DNA of 55,774 nt, taken from contig JBAXGW010000027.1 in assembly GCA_037139195.1 (NCBI GenBank), forward strand, positions 1 through 55,774, read 5' to 3'. Positions 45,001 to 54,400 of the stretch are shown piece by piece. Each line of letters starts with the position of its first letter. Positions within the stretch are counted from its first letter, which is position 1. Source of the DNA: JBAXGW01 sp037139195 (GTDB lineage: Bacteria > Bacteroidota > Bacteroidia > Bacteroidales > JAHJDW01). The position numbers and the translations under genes are program-made. The notes below the pieces were generated by a model that was given only the letters and a program-made list of their open reading frames with translations, was not told the DNA's origin and made no database searches.

Positions 45001-47285
45001 GTTCCTCGTCTACTGTTACAAATAACGCTCCGTCAGAATTTCCTAAAGGAACTACTACTGTAACTTGGACTATTGTTGATGGAATGGGAAGAAGAGCAAC
45101 ATCAACTCAGACTGTAATTGTAACCGATAATATTGACCCAACAATTACAGCTCCTCCTACAGTTGACGTATATGCAAATACGGGTTGTACTGCCACTGGT
45201 GTTTATTTAGGAACTCCTGTTACTGCTGATAATTGCGCAGTGGAAACAGTAACTAATAATGCTCCTGTTGCCTTCCCGTTAGGATCTACTACTGTAACAT
45301 GGACTGTAACTGATAGAAGTGGAAGAACAGCTACTGCAACACAAATCATAAATGTTAATGATAATGTAAATCCAACAATTACTGCACCTGCAAATATCAC
45401 GAGAAACATTAATTCTGCTTGTACTGCTACTGGTATTGCTCTAGGAACACCTTCAACATCTGATAATTGCTCCGTTTCTACAATTACAAACAATGCTCCA
45501 TCATCTTATCCTGTTGGTGCTACAACTGTAGTTTGGACTGTTACTGATGGAAGTGGAAATACTTCAACCGCAAATCAAATAATAACAGTCGTTGATAATA
45601 TAAATCCTACTATTACAGCTCCTTCAGCGCTTGATATAACTACAAACTCAGCTTGTTTTGCAACAAATGTTGCTCTTGGAACACCTATTGCAGCCGATAA
45701 CTGTTCTACTCCAATAATTACAAATGATGCTCCATCAGATTTCCCATTAGGAACTACCACTGTAACTTGGACTGCAACTGATGCTGGCGGAAGAACAGCA
45801 ACAGCAACGCAAACAGTAAATGTTACAGATAATGTAAACCCAATTGCTATTGCAAAAGATATTGCAATTGATCTTGATGCAACAGGTAATGTAACTATTA
45901 CAGCTGATGATATAAATAATGCAAGTACTGATAATTGTAGCATTTTAAGCATTGAAGCAAGTAAAACAGCTTTCGACTGCTCTAATTTAGGGGAAAATGC
46001 AGTAACATTAACTGTTACCGACGAAAGTGGAAATGTGTCAACAGCAGATGCTATAGTAACAGTAAATACGCCGCTTGCAATTAATCTAACTTTAAGCGGA
46101 ACTAGTCAAATATGTTACGGTTCTGGAGCAAATATTACCGTTGCCTCTTCAGTTGTTGGAATGATGTATCAACTCAGAAATGATAATGCAAATGAACTTG
46201 TTGGTTCTGCTATTGCAGGAAATGGAACCACAATTAGTTTGCCAACTGGAAATCTAATAGCAACTACTACTTTTAATGTTTTAGTAACCAGCGATGCCAG
46301 CGGTTGTTCGGCAGAACTTGCAGAAAAAGAAGTTATTACCGTAGTAAATATTCCAAGTGCTCCTGATGCAATAGCTTCGTTACAGCCAACTTGTTCGGTA
46401 GCTACAGGTTCTTTAACTGTAACTTCAAATATTACGGGATTAAGCTTTAGTATAGATGGAACGGATTATTCAAATACCTCAGGAATATTTACTAGTTTGA
46501 ATTCTGGAAGTTATACTGTTACTGCTAAAAATTCTTTAGGCTGCGTTTCTAATCCTTCATCACTTATAATTATTAATACTCAGCCCTTAACTCCTAATAC
46601 ACCAATTTTAATTGTGTCAGAACAGCCAACGTGTTTATTGGCAACAGGTACAATTGCTGTAACATCAAATACAATTGGATTAGCATTTAGCTTAGATGGC
46701 GTATCTTATAGTAATACATCAGGTGTATTTTCGGGTTTAACAGCTGGCAACTATTCTGTAACCGCTAAAAATACTGCAGGTTGCATTTCTAATGCATCAG
46801 CTCAAGTTATTATTGATGCACAGCCTTTGACACCTGCCACACCACAAATAACACTTGTAGGAAATGTACTGCATTCCAATGTTTCAACTGGAAACCAATG
46901 GTATAATCAAAATGGAATAATCAATAATGCTACTAATCAAGATTATACACCCACAATAAATGGCAATTACTACGTAGTAGTTAGTTCTTCGGGTTGTAGT
47001 TCAGCACCATCTAACATAATAAATGTTACATTTACAGGAATCGAGGCAACTTCGATAGCGGAGTTAAATGTTTATCCAAATCCAGCAAACGAAACTATTA
47101 CAATTTCTGGAGCAAACAATTCCATTTTAGAAATTATTGATTTAATTGGACAAGTTGTTATTAAAAACAAGATAACTTCAGATAAGAAAATAATAAATGT
47201 AAGCAATTTAAAACAAGGAACATATACTATTAAAGTGAAAGATGATTATCAAACTAGAACAATGAAATTTCAGATTTCTAGATAA
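36099..47285 (+). CDS. Giant T9SS surface protein with N-terminal ubiquitin-like domain
   Basis: A 3728-residue protein starting at the ATG at 36099 (a longer start at 36063 would bury the signal peptide). Order: signal peptide (1-20, ending N-T-S-A); ubiquitin-like domain (21-96); two LamG-type lectin domains; three tandem LamG plus Fn3-like modules of 324-336 residues; a further LamG domain; an Fn3-like domain; a SprB-type repeat; 17 HYR domains of exactly 78 residues and one degenerate copy; Ig-like repeats; and a T9SS sorting tail with V-Y-P-N-P. It should be a long, sugar- or protein-binding fibre on the outer surface. A Crp/Fnr regulator gene follows after 25 bp. Confidence 0.95.
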   Translation: MKKINLVIFLLFLFAFNTSAMQIFVETPSNGTLTLDVEPTDIIQNLKSKITDYTSIDAALMILKFNSVLLEDNRTIADYSIAKDDIIVLTLKIVNALDIDGTDDYVSIASGTGLVPTSGDYTVSIWAKQNASQLGSFFELYSQGNNIYLGGNTTGGIRVGDNWGTTGVAYPTDGQWHYFTVVKSGLNGYLYLDGSLVAKKTGGFVSPTSTTFLLGKQYSPHAEYFNGQFDELSIWSKALTASEIRTSMGDELVGTESGLLSYYNFNQGIAAGNNSAITTLTDSKGLNNGTLVNLTKTAATSNFVASTAISAYPNNGLNFDGIDDNVTAGSWFNFNTFTLSMWLNPGATQNTYADIIDNNHVGNDNWVIQQNNTTTNEYNFKGVTFTLPANQWSHLTVVCNNLGTSIGIFVNGNLVATGSSSFVYNGTQNLILGSHYSIAGRQWNGTMDELSIWNRVLTTEEIRNNMNSDLVGNESGLLAYCNFDQGIADGNNTAITTFTSKTGSINCTLNSFAKTGTSSNFIASAVPSAYVPMTAPGNALSFDGVNDYVSIEDATNLNPGNQNLTIECWFNASNNNAGEHHLFNKEDLYEASIIDGYFRFALMPNWTWQGGTSFPVVPGQWYHIAVVYDHTNITIYKNGELFSTLAKTDDIGTTTTKLLIGARAAGTASFFEGKIDELRVWSDARTACEINYNMARTLVGDEDNLVAYYNFDNGIAGGTNVGITDLSDIAGSDNNGTLTNFALSGSTSNWVDSQAGDGLPVITTTGYSAVLATTADVACSITSVGAGNTTVRGVCYSTNSCPTVNDSKTQTTGSYSTGAFTISLSGLSSNTTYYARSFTTNANGTSYGEEISFKTRMSTPGNALSFDGVNDYVSIDNAANLNAGSQDFTVECWFNASNNHAGEHQLFNKESLFQAAVFDGYFNFALMPNWQWLGTNLFPVVPGQWYHVAIVYNHTNIKFYKNGVLLATYAKTGDIGTNATKLLIGARGDNSPNSFFEGKIDELRIWSNARTACEINANISGSLVGNESGLVAYYNFDNGLAGATNTGVTSLTDIAGADNTGTLTNFALTGSTSNWVDSQAGDGLPVISTTGSSSVLATTADVSCNITSVGVGNTSVRGVCYRTSSCPTVNDSKTQTTGTYSTGTYTISLSGLASNTTYYARAYTTNANGTSYGEEISFKTRMSSPGNALSFDGADDYVEISNPYTSFTDAITVEMWVNYTGMQVGSGIGQSASNSDSPTSNVWVMHGNIGDGTMTFFACDESESEHSAVCSTVLLNTGWHHVVGVANTTEVAIYIDGVKEGTGQGIHTSIKSNPSAVMHLGKDPRYASGRFMGGKIDELRIWNTARTACEINANISNSLVGNEPGLVAYYNFDNGVAGATNTGVTTLSDLAGADNTGALNNFALTGSTSNWVDSEVGEGFPVISTTGSANIQLTTADVIGNITDIGAENASARGICYSTNACPTINDSKTETTGSYNTGAFSISLGGLSNNTIYYARAYATNAYGTSYGEEISFKTNMIPPGNCLDLDGSDDYVSFPSSPAYDNNNFTIEAWIKTTTMAAEREIVGWGKSGSNDVVEFRVNNNKLQFGIDYGGWSVATSTSDVNTGNWTHVAAVKDGTTVKLYVNGKLDATESVTGTPVVDIMEIGNLFYNSGQRSYYFPGDIDEVRIWNSVRTQVQIAAGMKNVVDPALNADLIAYYQFDHGIAGGTNTGITSLLDKTTNAKNGTLNNFGLTGSTTNWVESYAMITPDPQDAANSCDTTTTISWTAPAIGTVESYYLEVATDLVFANKLANYDPYKDMGTSLSEYLSGLTSAQTYYYRVRAFKTSVRDVGAIISVDSVIMPLPITATISQVDVSCPGGSDGSATITATGGTGILTYLWSNNETTTTISDLTADTYYCTITDANLCVNRRSVGISDLDGVKPTITAPDTVNVTTDTDCTATGVSIGTPVTADNCAVASVTNDAPLAYTLGENIVTWTVTDASGNTETATQIVNVADNVKPTITAPSTVNVNTNNGCTATGVYLGIETTADNCSVASVSNNAPTDFALGATTVTWTVTDGSGNTETATQIVNVADISNPTITAPSNINTVTNDACTATGVDLGSPTTGDNCSVNTTTNDAPATFPLGETTVTWTVTDGTGNSATATQTVTVVDNVLPEITAPATVNVTTNTACTATGVSLGTPVTSDNCSVLSVENDAPLAFELGETTVTWTVKDGSGNTATATQTVSVTDDVDPTITAPAEVNATTNNGCTATGIALGTPITSDNCSVASVTNDAPLAFPKGATTVVWTITDGSGNTATATQTVNITDNTNPSIIAPENVSVTTDLNCIASGIYIGAPITSDNCSVANVTSDQPAEFPLGSTTVTWTVTDESGNTATATQTINVTDDVDPTITAPATLNISTNSACSATGVALGMPITADNCSVASIINDAPVSFEIGATTVIWTVTDGSGNTATANQTVNVADNEFPTITAPDDIIATTNNACTATEIDLGTPITADNCSSSVLTNDAPAAFPVGETLVTWTITDGNGNATTAIQKVTITDNENPVITAPATVNVTTNLACTATGIALGTPTTSDNCSIASVTNNAPTAFPKGTTTVVWTVTDGSGRTATANQSVIVTDNVNPTITAPNAVSATTNSGCTATGIALGTPVSADNCSVASVTNNAPTAFPLGETTVVWTVTDGSGNTATANQIVTITDNVNPAITAPSAINTTVSSGCTATGIVLGTPVTTDNCSVASVTNNAPAAFALGATTVVWTVTDGSGNIATANQIVTITDNVNPTITAPSAVSTTVNSGCTAINVALGTPVTADNCSVASVVNNAPTAFPLGETTVIWTVTDGSGRTATANQIVTVVDNVDPTITAPTTVNAIANSGCTATGVSLGTPSTADNCSVASVSNNAPTAFPLGETIVTWTVTDGNGNTATSTQSVNVIDNVSPTITAPATVYATTNLGCTATGVDLGTPTTTGNCSSSTVTNNAPSEFPKGTTTVTWTIVDGMGRRATSTQTVIVTDNIDPTITAPPTVDVYANTGCTATGVYLGTPVTADNCAVETVTNNAPVAFPLGSTTVTWTVTDRSGRTATATQIINVNDNVNPTITAPANITRNINSACTATGIALGTPSTSDNCSVSTITNNAPSSYPVGATTVVWTVTDGSGNTSTANQIITVVDNINPTITAPSALDITTNSACFATNVALGTPIAADNCSTPIITNDAPSDFPLGTTTVTWTATDAGGRTATATQTVNVTDNVNPIAIAKDIAIDLDATGNVTITADDINNASTDNCSILSIEASKTAFDCSNLGENAVTLTVTDESGNVSTADAIVTVNTPLAINLTLSGTSQICYGSGANITVASSVVGMMYQLRNDNANELVGSAIAGNGTTISLPTGNLIATTTFNVLVTSDASGCSAELAEKEVITVVNIPSAPDAIASLQPTCSVATGSLTVTSNITGLSFSIDGTDYSNTSGIFTSLNSGSYTVTAKNSLGCVSNPSSLIIINTQPLTPNTPILIVSEQPTCLLATGTIAVTSNTIGLAFSLDGVSYSNTSGVFSGLTAGNYSVTAKNTAGCISNASAQVIIDAQPLTPATPQITLVGNVLHSNVSTGNQWYNQNGIINNATNQDYTPTINGNYYVVVSSSGCSSAPSNIINVTFTGIEATSIAELNVYPNPANETITISGANNSILEIIDLIGQVVIKNKITSDKKIINVSNLKQGTYTIKVKDDYQTRTMKFQISR
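36159..36386 (+). other. Ubiquitin-like domain within the giant surface protein
   Basis: The 76 residues directly after the signal peptide align to eukaryotic ubiquitin without a gap, from M-Q-I-F-V at position 1. Counting by hand, 33 of 76 positions are identical, including L-E-D-x-R-T at 50-55, D-Y at 58-59 and lysines 27, 29 and 63. The I44 patch is changed (P8, K44, T70), K48 is V, and the C-terminal G-G is N-A and runs on into the lectin domain, so it cannot be conjugated. Confidence 0.93.
37695..40649 (+). repeat. Three tandem LamG + Fn3-like modules
   Basis: In-frame repeats of 972, 975 and 1008 bp start at 37695, 38667 and 39642. Each encodes a LamG domain (G-N-A-L-S-F-D-G ... D-Y-V) and a shorter Fn3-like domain ending G-T-S-Y-G-E-E-I-S-F-K-T. 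The first two are closely similar even at DNA level, pointing to fairly recent duplication. Confidence 0.85.
41850..45827 (+). repeat. Seventeen exact 234-bp HYR-domain repeats
   Basis: The span of 3978 bp is exactly 17 times 234 bp. Each unit encodes a 78-residue HYR domain opening D-N-V-x-P-T-I-T-A-P, with a C-T-A-T-G segment, a D-N-C cysteine and a closing V-x-W-T-V-T-D-G-S-G-N-T. An eighteenth, degenerate unit follows. Two cysteines per domain suggest one disulphide each, fitting a stiff extracellular rod. Confidence 0.93.
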
Positions 47286-47310
47286 ATGGTTAAAATTTAA
47301 AATTATTACG

Positions 47311-47904
47311 ATGGAAAGTGTATTTACTTATTTTGATCAATTTCTAGTACTGTCGCCAGAAGCAAAAAAGTTAGTGCTTAAATGCGTTGACTTAGTTAAA
47401 ATTGAAGCAAATACTGAAATACTTGTTTCTGGCAGTACAAATAACTTTATGTATATTATAAAGAAAGGAGTTGTGAGAGGTTATTACACCTACTCCGATC
47501 ACGAGGAAACAATTTCTTTGTGGATGGAGTACGATACTTTTGGTGATGTTTCCACCTACATTGCAAACAGACCCGCAATAAAATCATACCAATCAATTGA
47601 AGGCATTGAAGTGTATAGGGTAAATATAGTTCAGTTCCGAAGATTATTTGCTACAAATCATGAAATTTGCAATTTAGGCAGAATAATAGCTGAGCAATTT
47701 ATAGTAAAAACGGAATTTTTCAAAGACAATATAATGCGGTGTGCTGCCGAGGAAAAATATCGGTTTTTTATTCAAAATAAACCTGGTTTAATAGATAGAG
47801 TTAAACTTAAACACATTGCATCTTTTTTGAAAATTACACCCGAAACTCTGTCTAGAATTAGAAAAACTGCGAATTATGAGCAAAGAGTTGATGGTTGTAT
47901 ATGA
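47311..47904 (+). CDS. Crp/Fnr-family transcription regulator
   Basis: A 197-residue regulator: an N-terminal cyclic-nucleotide-binding-type beta roll (I-L-V-S-G-S ... I-I-K-K-G-V-V-R-G-Y-Y) and a C-terminal helix-turn-helix, L-K-H-I-A-S-F-L-K-I-T-P-E-T-L-S-R. In the recognition helix E178, S181 and R182 have the E-x-x-S-R spacing that in FNR reads TTGAT. The Fe-S cysteines of FNR are absent, so direct oxygen sensing is unlikely; the signal is unknown. It follows the ubiquitin-domain surface protein by 25 bp, so it is probably co-transcribed, and FNR-type boxes precede both flanking giant genes. It is short at the C-terminus compared with many relatives. Confidence 0.92.
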   Translation: MESVFTYFDQFLVLSPEAKKLVLKCVDLVKIEANTEILVSGSTNNFMYIIKKGVVRGYYTYSDHEETISLWMEYDTFGDVSTYIANRPAIKSYQSIEGIEVYRVNIVQFRRLFATNHEICNLGRIIAEQFIVKTEFFKDNIMRCAAEEKYRFFIQNKPGLIDRVKLKHIASFLKITPETLSRIRKTANYEQRVDGCI

Positions 47905-48262
47905 ACAATAATAATGATGAAGGTGTTGTTTGTGTAATTTTTTTTAGGCGTACGATTTGTTATTAAATATAGTGAAATTGTTATTTTGGCTGCATATTTC
48001 TTGAATTATACTTTCAATATTCTTGTTTGCTTTGTTTCGACAAGCTCACTAATATCAAGCCTAATACTTATCATTATTAACTGAAATTCCTTTTTTTTGT
48101 GTTTAAAAGCTGACAATAACCGTTCAATCAGTGTTATTCATACACTTGTATGAACGTTATAATATATTGATGGGTCTTTTTCTGTTTATAAGAATCAGTA
48201 TCCTTTTAATATTTATCCTGCCATATAATAAGGATAATTTATATTGATTTTTTTTGTATTTC

Positions 48263-48276
48263 TTGATATATGTCAA
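48263..48276. promoter_or_regulatory. FNR-type operator, site 2
   Basis: TTGATATATGTCAA matches TTGAT-N4-ATCAA with one change. It shares flanks with site 1: TTTC before it, CAAGTG at its right end, and AAAGTCATA about 20 bp after it. Distance from box start to the -7 box is 37 bp here and 36 bp at site 1. Confidence 0.75.
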
Positions 48277-48299
48277 GTGATTTATTGAAATTAAAGTCA

Positions 48300-48307
48300 T
48301 AATTTTG
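48300..48307 (+). promoter_or_regulatory. Promoter -7 box of the second giant surface protein
   Basis: TAATTTTG fits TAnnTTTG. Transcription would start near 48314, giving a leader of about 100 bases before the ATG at 48414. Confidence 0.6.
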
Positions 48308-48413
48308 TCGATTAATAAACAAATATCAAACATTAGTATAAAATATCTATGTAATAATGTTTTTTTCGTATGAGCAACATAAAAAAACTATATACTAACT
48401 AATTCAACTTTTT

Positions 48414-51400
48414 ATGAAAAATTTTACTCTACTTCTAGGATTGCTTTTTGCAATGACTACGCTAGCTTTTGCCCAGTCTGGTCCAAGTGGCTATGCATTA
48501 GAATTTAATGGCGCTGACGATTATGTTGATTTGCCAAATAACAGTAGTTTTCAACCAACTGGCGGAAACTTTTCTGCTGAAGCTTGGATTTATATTGAAG
48601 ATGGCGCACCAGACGATCAAAAAGTTCTTATGACTTTAGGTGGTTGGTCGAAAGGTTATGCTATGAATATTTATAAAAACGGTAATGGCTACTTTTTCTC
48701 CTCTAGTGTTTATTTAACAGGAGGAAGTTTCTGGGCTGATGGGAGCACTAGTTATATTCTAACCAACACTTGGACGCACGTTGCAATGACATGGCAACAA
48801 GGTGGAAACATAACTTCTTATGTAAATGGACAGCAAGTTGCTCAAACAAGCACAACTGGAACATATACTACTTCTGGAAATTCTGTTACAATGGGAATTG
48901 GATATACAAATATGTTTTTCGCTCCTTTTCAAGGAAAAATTGACGAAGTAAAAGTATGGAATACTACTCGTACCCAAAGCCAAATACAATCAGATATGTC
49001 TGATGGAACAGGTACAGGAACTACTGCATATTATAAAATGAGCGATGGCAGCGGAACATCATTAACCGATAATAGTGGAAATAGCAATACTGGAACTTTA
49101 AGCACGCCAAGTTGGGTTGAAATTTCATATTATAGTGCTGGAACAGGGACTATAGGTGATCCATATCTTATTTCATCTATAAATGATTTAACTGCACTTT
49201 CTATCGCTGTTAATTCAGGAGTAAATTATGCAGGAAAATATTTTTTACAAACAGCCGATTTAGACTTAAATATTGAGCCATACAATACAGGAACAGGCTG
49301 GCCTTGTATTGGTTATTCAACATCTAATAAATTTAGTGGAACTTATGAAGGCGACAATCACAAAATTTCAAATTTATTCATTAATAATTCAACAATCACT
49401 TATGGCGTTGGGTTATTTGGTGGGTATATGAATGGAACTATAAAAAACTTAGGCTTAGAAAATGTAAATATCACTTCAACAAACAATGGAGTTGGGGCTA
49501 TCACTGGATGGACTTTCTCAGGATCAACTGTTCAAAATTGTTATGTGAAAAATGGAACAATTAATGGCTATTCTTATGTAGCTGGTATTTGCGGAAGTCC
49601 TTATACTGGTAGTATAATCACACAGTGTTATACTTCTGGATTAACAATAACTGGTCATGATATGGTAGGTGGTATAGGTGGATACAGTTATGGGTCAAAT
49701 ATCAATAATTGTTATTCTAGGTCTTCTGTCATTGCTACTGCAGCAGTTGCTGGAGGTGTTTTGGGATACAATAATTCAACAGGTGTTTTAGCAAATTGCT
49801 ATTCAACAGGAACTGTTAGTGCTCCTAGTGATAAAGGTGGAGTTTTAGGTGTACAAGGTGGAAGTGCAACAACAACAAATTCTTTTTGGGATTATGAAAC
49901 ATCAGGATTGACATCAAGTGCAGCTGGTACAATGAAAACAACGGCACAAATGAAAACGCTGTCAACATTTTCAGGTGCTACATGGGATTTTGTAACAACT
50001 CCTATTTGGAAAATGGATATTAGAAATGATGGATATCCATATCTTGCAGCACAATTTTTTGTTAAACCGATTGAACTAACTGCCACTGATGGAACTACAG
50101 GGCCTGTTATTTATGATAATTTAAAAGCAGCTTTCGATGCCATTAATACAGGTACGCATCAAGGTGCGATTACAATTAAATTACTTGGCAACTCTATTGA
50201 ATCGGCTTCTGCTGTTCTTAACGCTAGTGGAAACGGTACTGCGGCTTATACCTCTGTTAATATTTATCCAACAGTATCAGGGTTAACGATTTTTGGAAAT
50301 CTTGAGGCTCCACTTATTGATTTAAACGGTGCTGATAATGTTACAATTGATGGAAGAGTTAATGCTACAGGTGCAACCAAAGACCTTGTAATTACAAACA
50401 CGAATTCATCATACACTGATGGTACTTCAACCATTCGATTTATCAATGATGCTTCATCTAATGTTGTTCAATATTGTACCATAAAGGGTTCGTATATAAA
50501 ATATGGTGCTTCTGCTGCCGATATGACAGGAGGAGTTGTTTTTTTTAGTACAACCAACGGCACTACAGGAAATAATAATAATCTTATTACAAATAATGAT
50601 ATCACTAGCTCTGATAATACAAACAGGGCAGGAAATCTCGTTTATTCATTAGGAACTGCAGGAAAATCAAATAGCGGAAATACCATCAGCAATAATAACA
50701 TATACGATTTCATGAATAAAAAAATGGATTCATATGGTATTTATCTATTTACCAATTCAACTGATTGGAATGTTACCGGAAATAATTTTTATGAAACAAC
50801 TACATTTACTCTTCTTGCTTCGAATACATATTCAATTTGCTATCCTATATTTATAAATGATTTGTCGGGAAATAATTTTAATGTTTCCGATAATTATATT
50901 GGAGGTAGCTCTTATGATCATAGTGGTCGTTTTACAATAGATGCATCGTTATTGCTGCCTGGTACTTATAATAGCTATAGTTATTTTGAGGGTATTTTTA
51001 TCAATGTAGGCAGTACAACAGCCAGTTCGGTGCAAAATAACACCATTCAAAACATTACTTTTTCTACAGGATCGTCTAATAATTCCTGGTATGGAATCAA
51101 AGCCTCGAATGGCAATGTAAATATTGGCACTATAACTGGAAATACCATTGGTTCAAACACAGGAACTGGTTCTATTACTATTACCAATACAACTTCCGAT
51201 ATGACCAGCTATGGAATTGTTGGCGGTAAAGATGTTAGAAATAATATCATTGGATCATTTACATTAGCTAACACTGGAGCTAAGGCTCATCGATTTATTG
51301 GGATAAATCTTACGGCTAACACTACATCTGTCATTAATAATACCATAGGAAGCACAACCCAAGCTAATAGTATTTATGCAAGTTCAGAATCTACCAATTC

Positions 51401-54400
51401 TTGGCAGTTTATGCATGGAATAGTTGGTGGAGGAAGTGCTACTATTACTGGCAATACAATTGCAAATATGACAAATGGACCTAGCAATACGAATGCTTCT
51501 TCTGTAGGATCGATGCGGGGTATATACACTTATGGGGCAAATAATACAATTGCAAATAATTTAATAAGAGACTTATCTGTTGCTAATGCTAATTCAAATT
51601 CTTATCTTGATGGAAAGGCTTCACTAATCGGTCTTTGTAATGAAGGGGGGCAGGGTAGTACGATTGAAAATAACACCATTTATAACTTATCTAATACCTA
51701 TCCTTCTTTTTCAGGAGTTGTGGTTGGACTTTTTTTTAGTGGCGATTATTCTGGGACGAATCTTGTTTCGAAAAATTTTATTAACAGCCTTTATGTAACT
51801 GGAGTTTCTAGCACTGCTGCAAGTATATATGGAATAAAGAAAGACAATGGTGTTTGTACATTTGCAAATAATATTGTAACACTTGGAGGAAATTCTTCAA
51901 GCGAAATACATGGAATAAATTTATCTGGAGGAAGTGAAACTGGCACCAGTGTTTATTACAATACGGTTTATATTAATGGAAATCCTATTTCGGGCTCAAA
52001 TAATTCCAATGCTTTTTCCTATACCGTATCTTCAAGTGCAGCTAAGGTGATAAAAAATAATATTTTTGTTAATGCTCGTTCGAATGCCGGCACTGCCTCT
52101 GGAATGCATTATGGAGCATACTTTTTGAATAATGCTTCAATTACACTTGACTATAATAACTACTATGCTTCTGGAAACGGCGGATATCTTGGATATTACA
52201 ATGGGGCATACAAAACCACTTTGCCAATTATAACATCTCAAGATGTATACAGTACTAGTGTTTCTCCAGTATATGCAAATGGTGGTGGCATTACAACATC
52301 CGACTATCTTCCATCGAATACATCTTTAGTTGCTATTACTGGAACAGGTATTACAACTGATTATGACGGAGGTGCTGATAGAAGCGTAACTTATCCTGCA
52401 ATGGGAGCTTTTGAATATCCTGTGATCCCTTGTTTTAATCCTTCTAATGGAGGAGCAATCACTTCAGATCAAGCTGCTTGTGCTACTTTAGACCCTCTTG
52501 CTTTTGAAAGTTCAGCGCTTCCTACTGGCGAAGCTGGTACAATAGAATATAAATGGCAGATGTCTACTACAAACAGTAGTTCTGGTTTTTCAGATATTGC
52601 ATCTAGTAATTCAGAAACGTATGATCCATCTACACTTACACAAACCACATGGTATAAACGTATTGCACGTGTAACTTGTAAGTCGAACTGGACAGGTGCT
52701 GCAGAATCAAATGTATTGACTATGACGGTTGATCCTACAACAGTTGCTGGTGAAGTAACTGGCGGAGCAACACTATGCGGCACAGAAGTTAGCGAGGATT
52801 TAAATCTTTCAAACTATACTGGTTCTATCGTTAAATGGCAAAGTTCAGTTTCTCCATTCGATACTTGGGTTGATATTAATAATACATCAAGCTATTATTC
52901 TCCTGGAACATTAACTGAAACAACTCAGTTCCGTGCTGTTGTTCAAAGTGGAACTTGTTCAGTAGAAAATTCGACAGCTACAACAGTAACTATTTCAACC
53001 GATCCATCTTCTGTTGGAGGTGATATAACAGGTGGAACAGGTCCTCTTGCTTGGGGTGCTAATACTGGAACAATGACTTTAAGTGGACAGACAGGTGTTA
53101 TTGTAATGTGGCAAAAAAGGCTGAATTATGATACTTGGATTGATATTGCAAACACTACCGATACGTATAGCGAAACTCCAAATGCTTCTGGTACTTGGGA
53201 ATATCGTGCTTTTGTAAAAAGTGGCTCATGTTCAGATGCATACTCAAACACATTTAGTATTGAGGTTTCTCTGTCTCCATCAAATATTCCAGACTCTAAT
53301 ATGTGGACTCCTAATGGAACTGTTTATACTATTGCAACAGATGCAAACTATACATACATCGGAGGTTCATTTACTACTATTGGTTCTATAACAGGTCAAG
53401 GAGTAGAATTAACAACAACTTCTACTATATCTAATCCATTATTTCCAAAAGTGGATGGAACAATATACGCTACTGCTCCAGATGGAAATGGTGGTTGGTA
53501 TATTGGAGGAAGCTTCCAAAATGTAGGAAGTTTTGAACGAAACAATATAGCTCAAATTAATTCTGCTGGAGAAGTTACTGATTGGAATCCTAGCGCTGAT
53601 GATTATGTTAATACTATTGCAGTAAATGGTAATGATGTATATGTTGGAGGCTATTTCTCTTATATAGGCGGTGAAGATAGAAGTTATATTGCAAAATTAA
53701 ATAATACCGATGGTGCTGCTGATGTTGATTGGAATCCTAGCGCTGATCGTTATATTAATACAATAGCAGTGAGCGCAGACGGAGCCGATATATATGCAGG
53801 TGGAAACTTTTATAATATTGGAGGGCAGGATAGAAATTACATTGCAAAATTAAATAATACAGATGGAACTGCAGATGATACATGGATAGCGGATGCAGAT
53901 TACACCGTTCTTTCTATTGCAATCAGTGGTAATGATATATATGCAGGAGGTAGATTTTCAACTATTGGTGGTGAGTCAAGAAGTTATATTGCAAAATTAA
54001 ATAATACGGATGGACTCGCAGATGCTACATGGGATGCGGCTGCAAATGGTCGTGTATTGGCTATTGCAATAAGTGGTAATGATATTTATGCAGGAGGAAG
54101 ATTTGACAATATTGGCGGTGAGGATAGATATTACATTGCAAAATTAAACAATACCGATGGTACTGCTGATGCTACTTGGGATGCAAGTGCATCTGATTAT
54201 GTATATTCTGTTGCAACTGACGGCACTGATGTTTATGTTGGCGGAGCTTTTGACTATATAGGTGGAGTGTCTAGAAACTATATTGCAAAATTAAATAATA
54301 CGGATGGTGCTTCTTATACAGATTGGAATCCTGGGGCAAATGATTATGTTCGTGCTATTGCTATTAAAGGGACTGATGTTTATGTGGGTGGAGATTTTAA

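Larger units (their letters stand above)
47905..48413. other. Gap and promoter region of the second giant surface protein
   Basis: The 509 bp contain no gene that I can support. The right part holds the FNR-type box and -7 box of the next gene. The left part has T-rich stretches after the regulator stop, but no clear hairpin terminator. Confidence 0.6.

Noticed and set aside
42161..45952. Several minus-strand open frames of 61-167 codons
   Set aside because: They are antisense to the 234-bp HYR repeats and repeat the same peptide with that period; a by-product of biased codons.
47311..47904. A true oxygen-sensing FNR
   Set aside because: The N-terminal cysteine cluster that binds the Fe-S centre is absent; only the DNA-reading residues resemble FNR.
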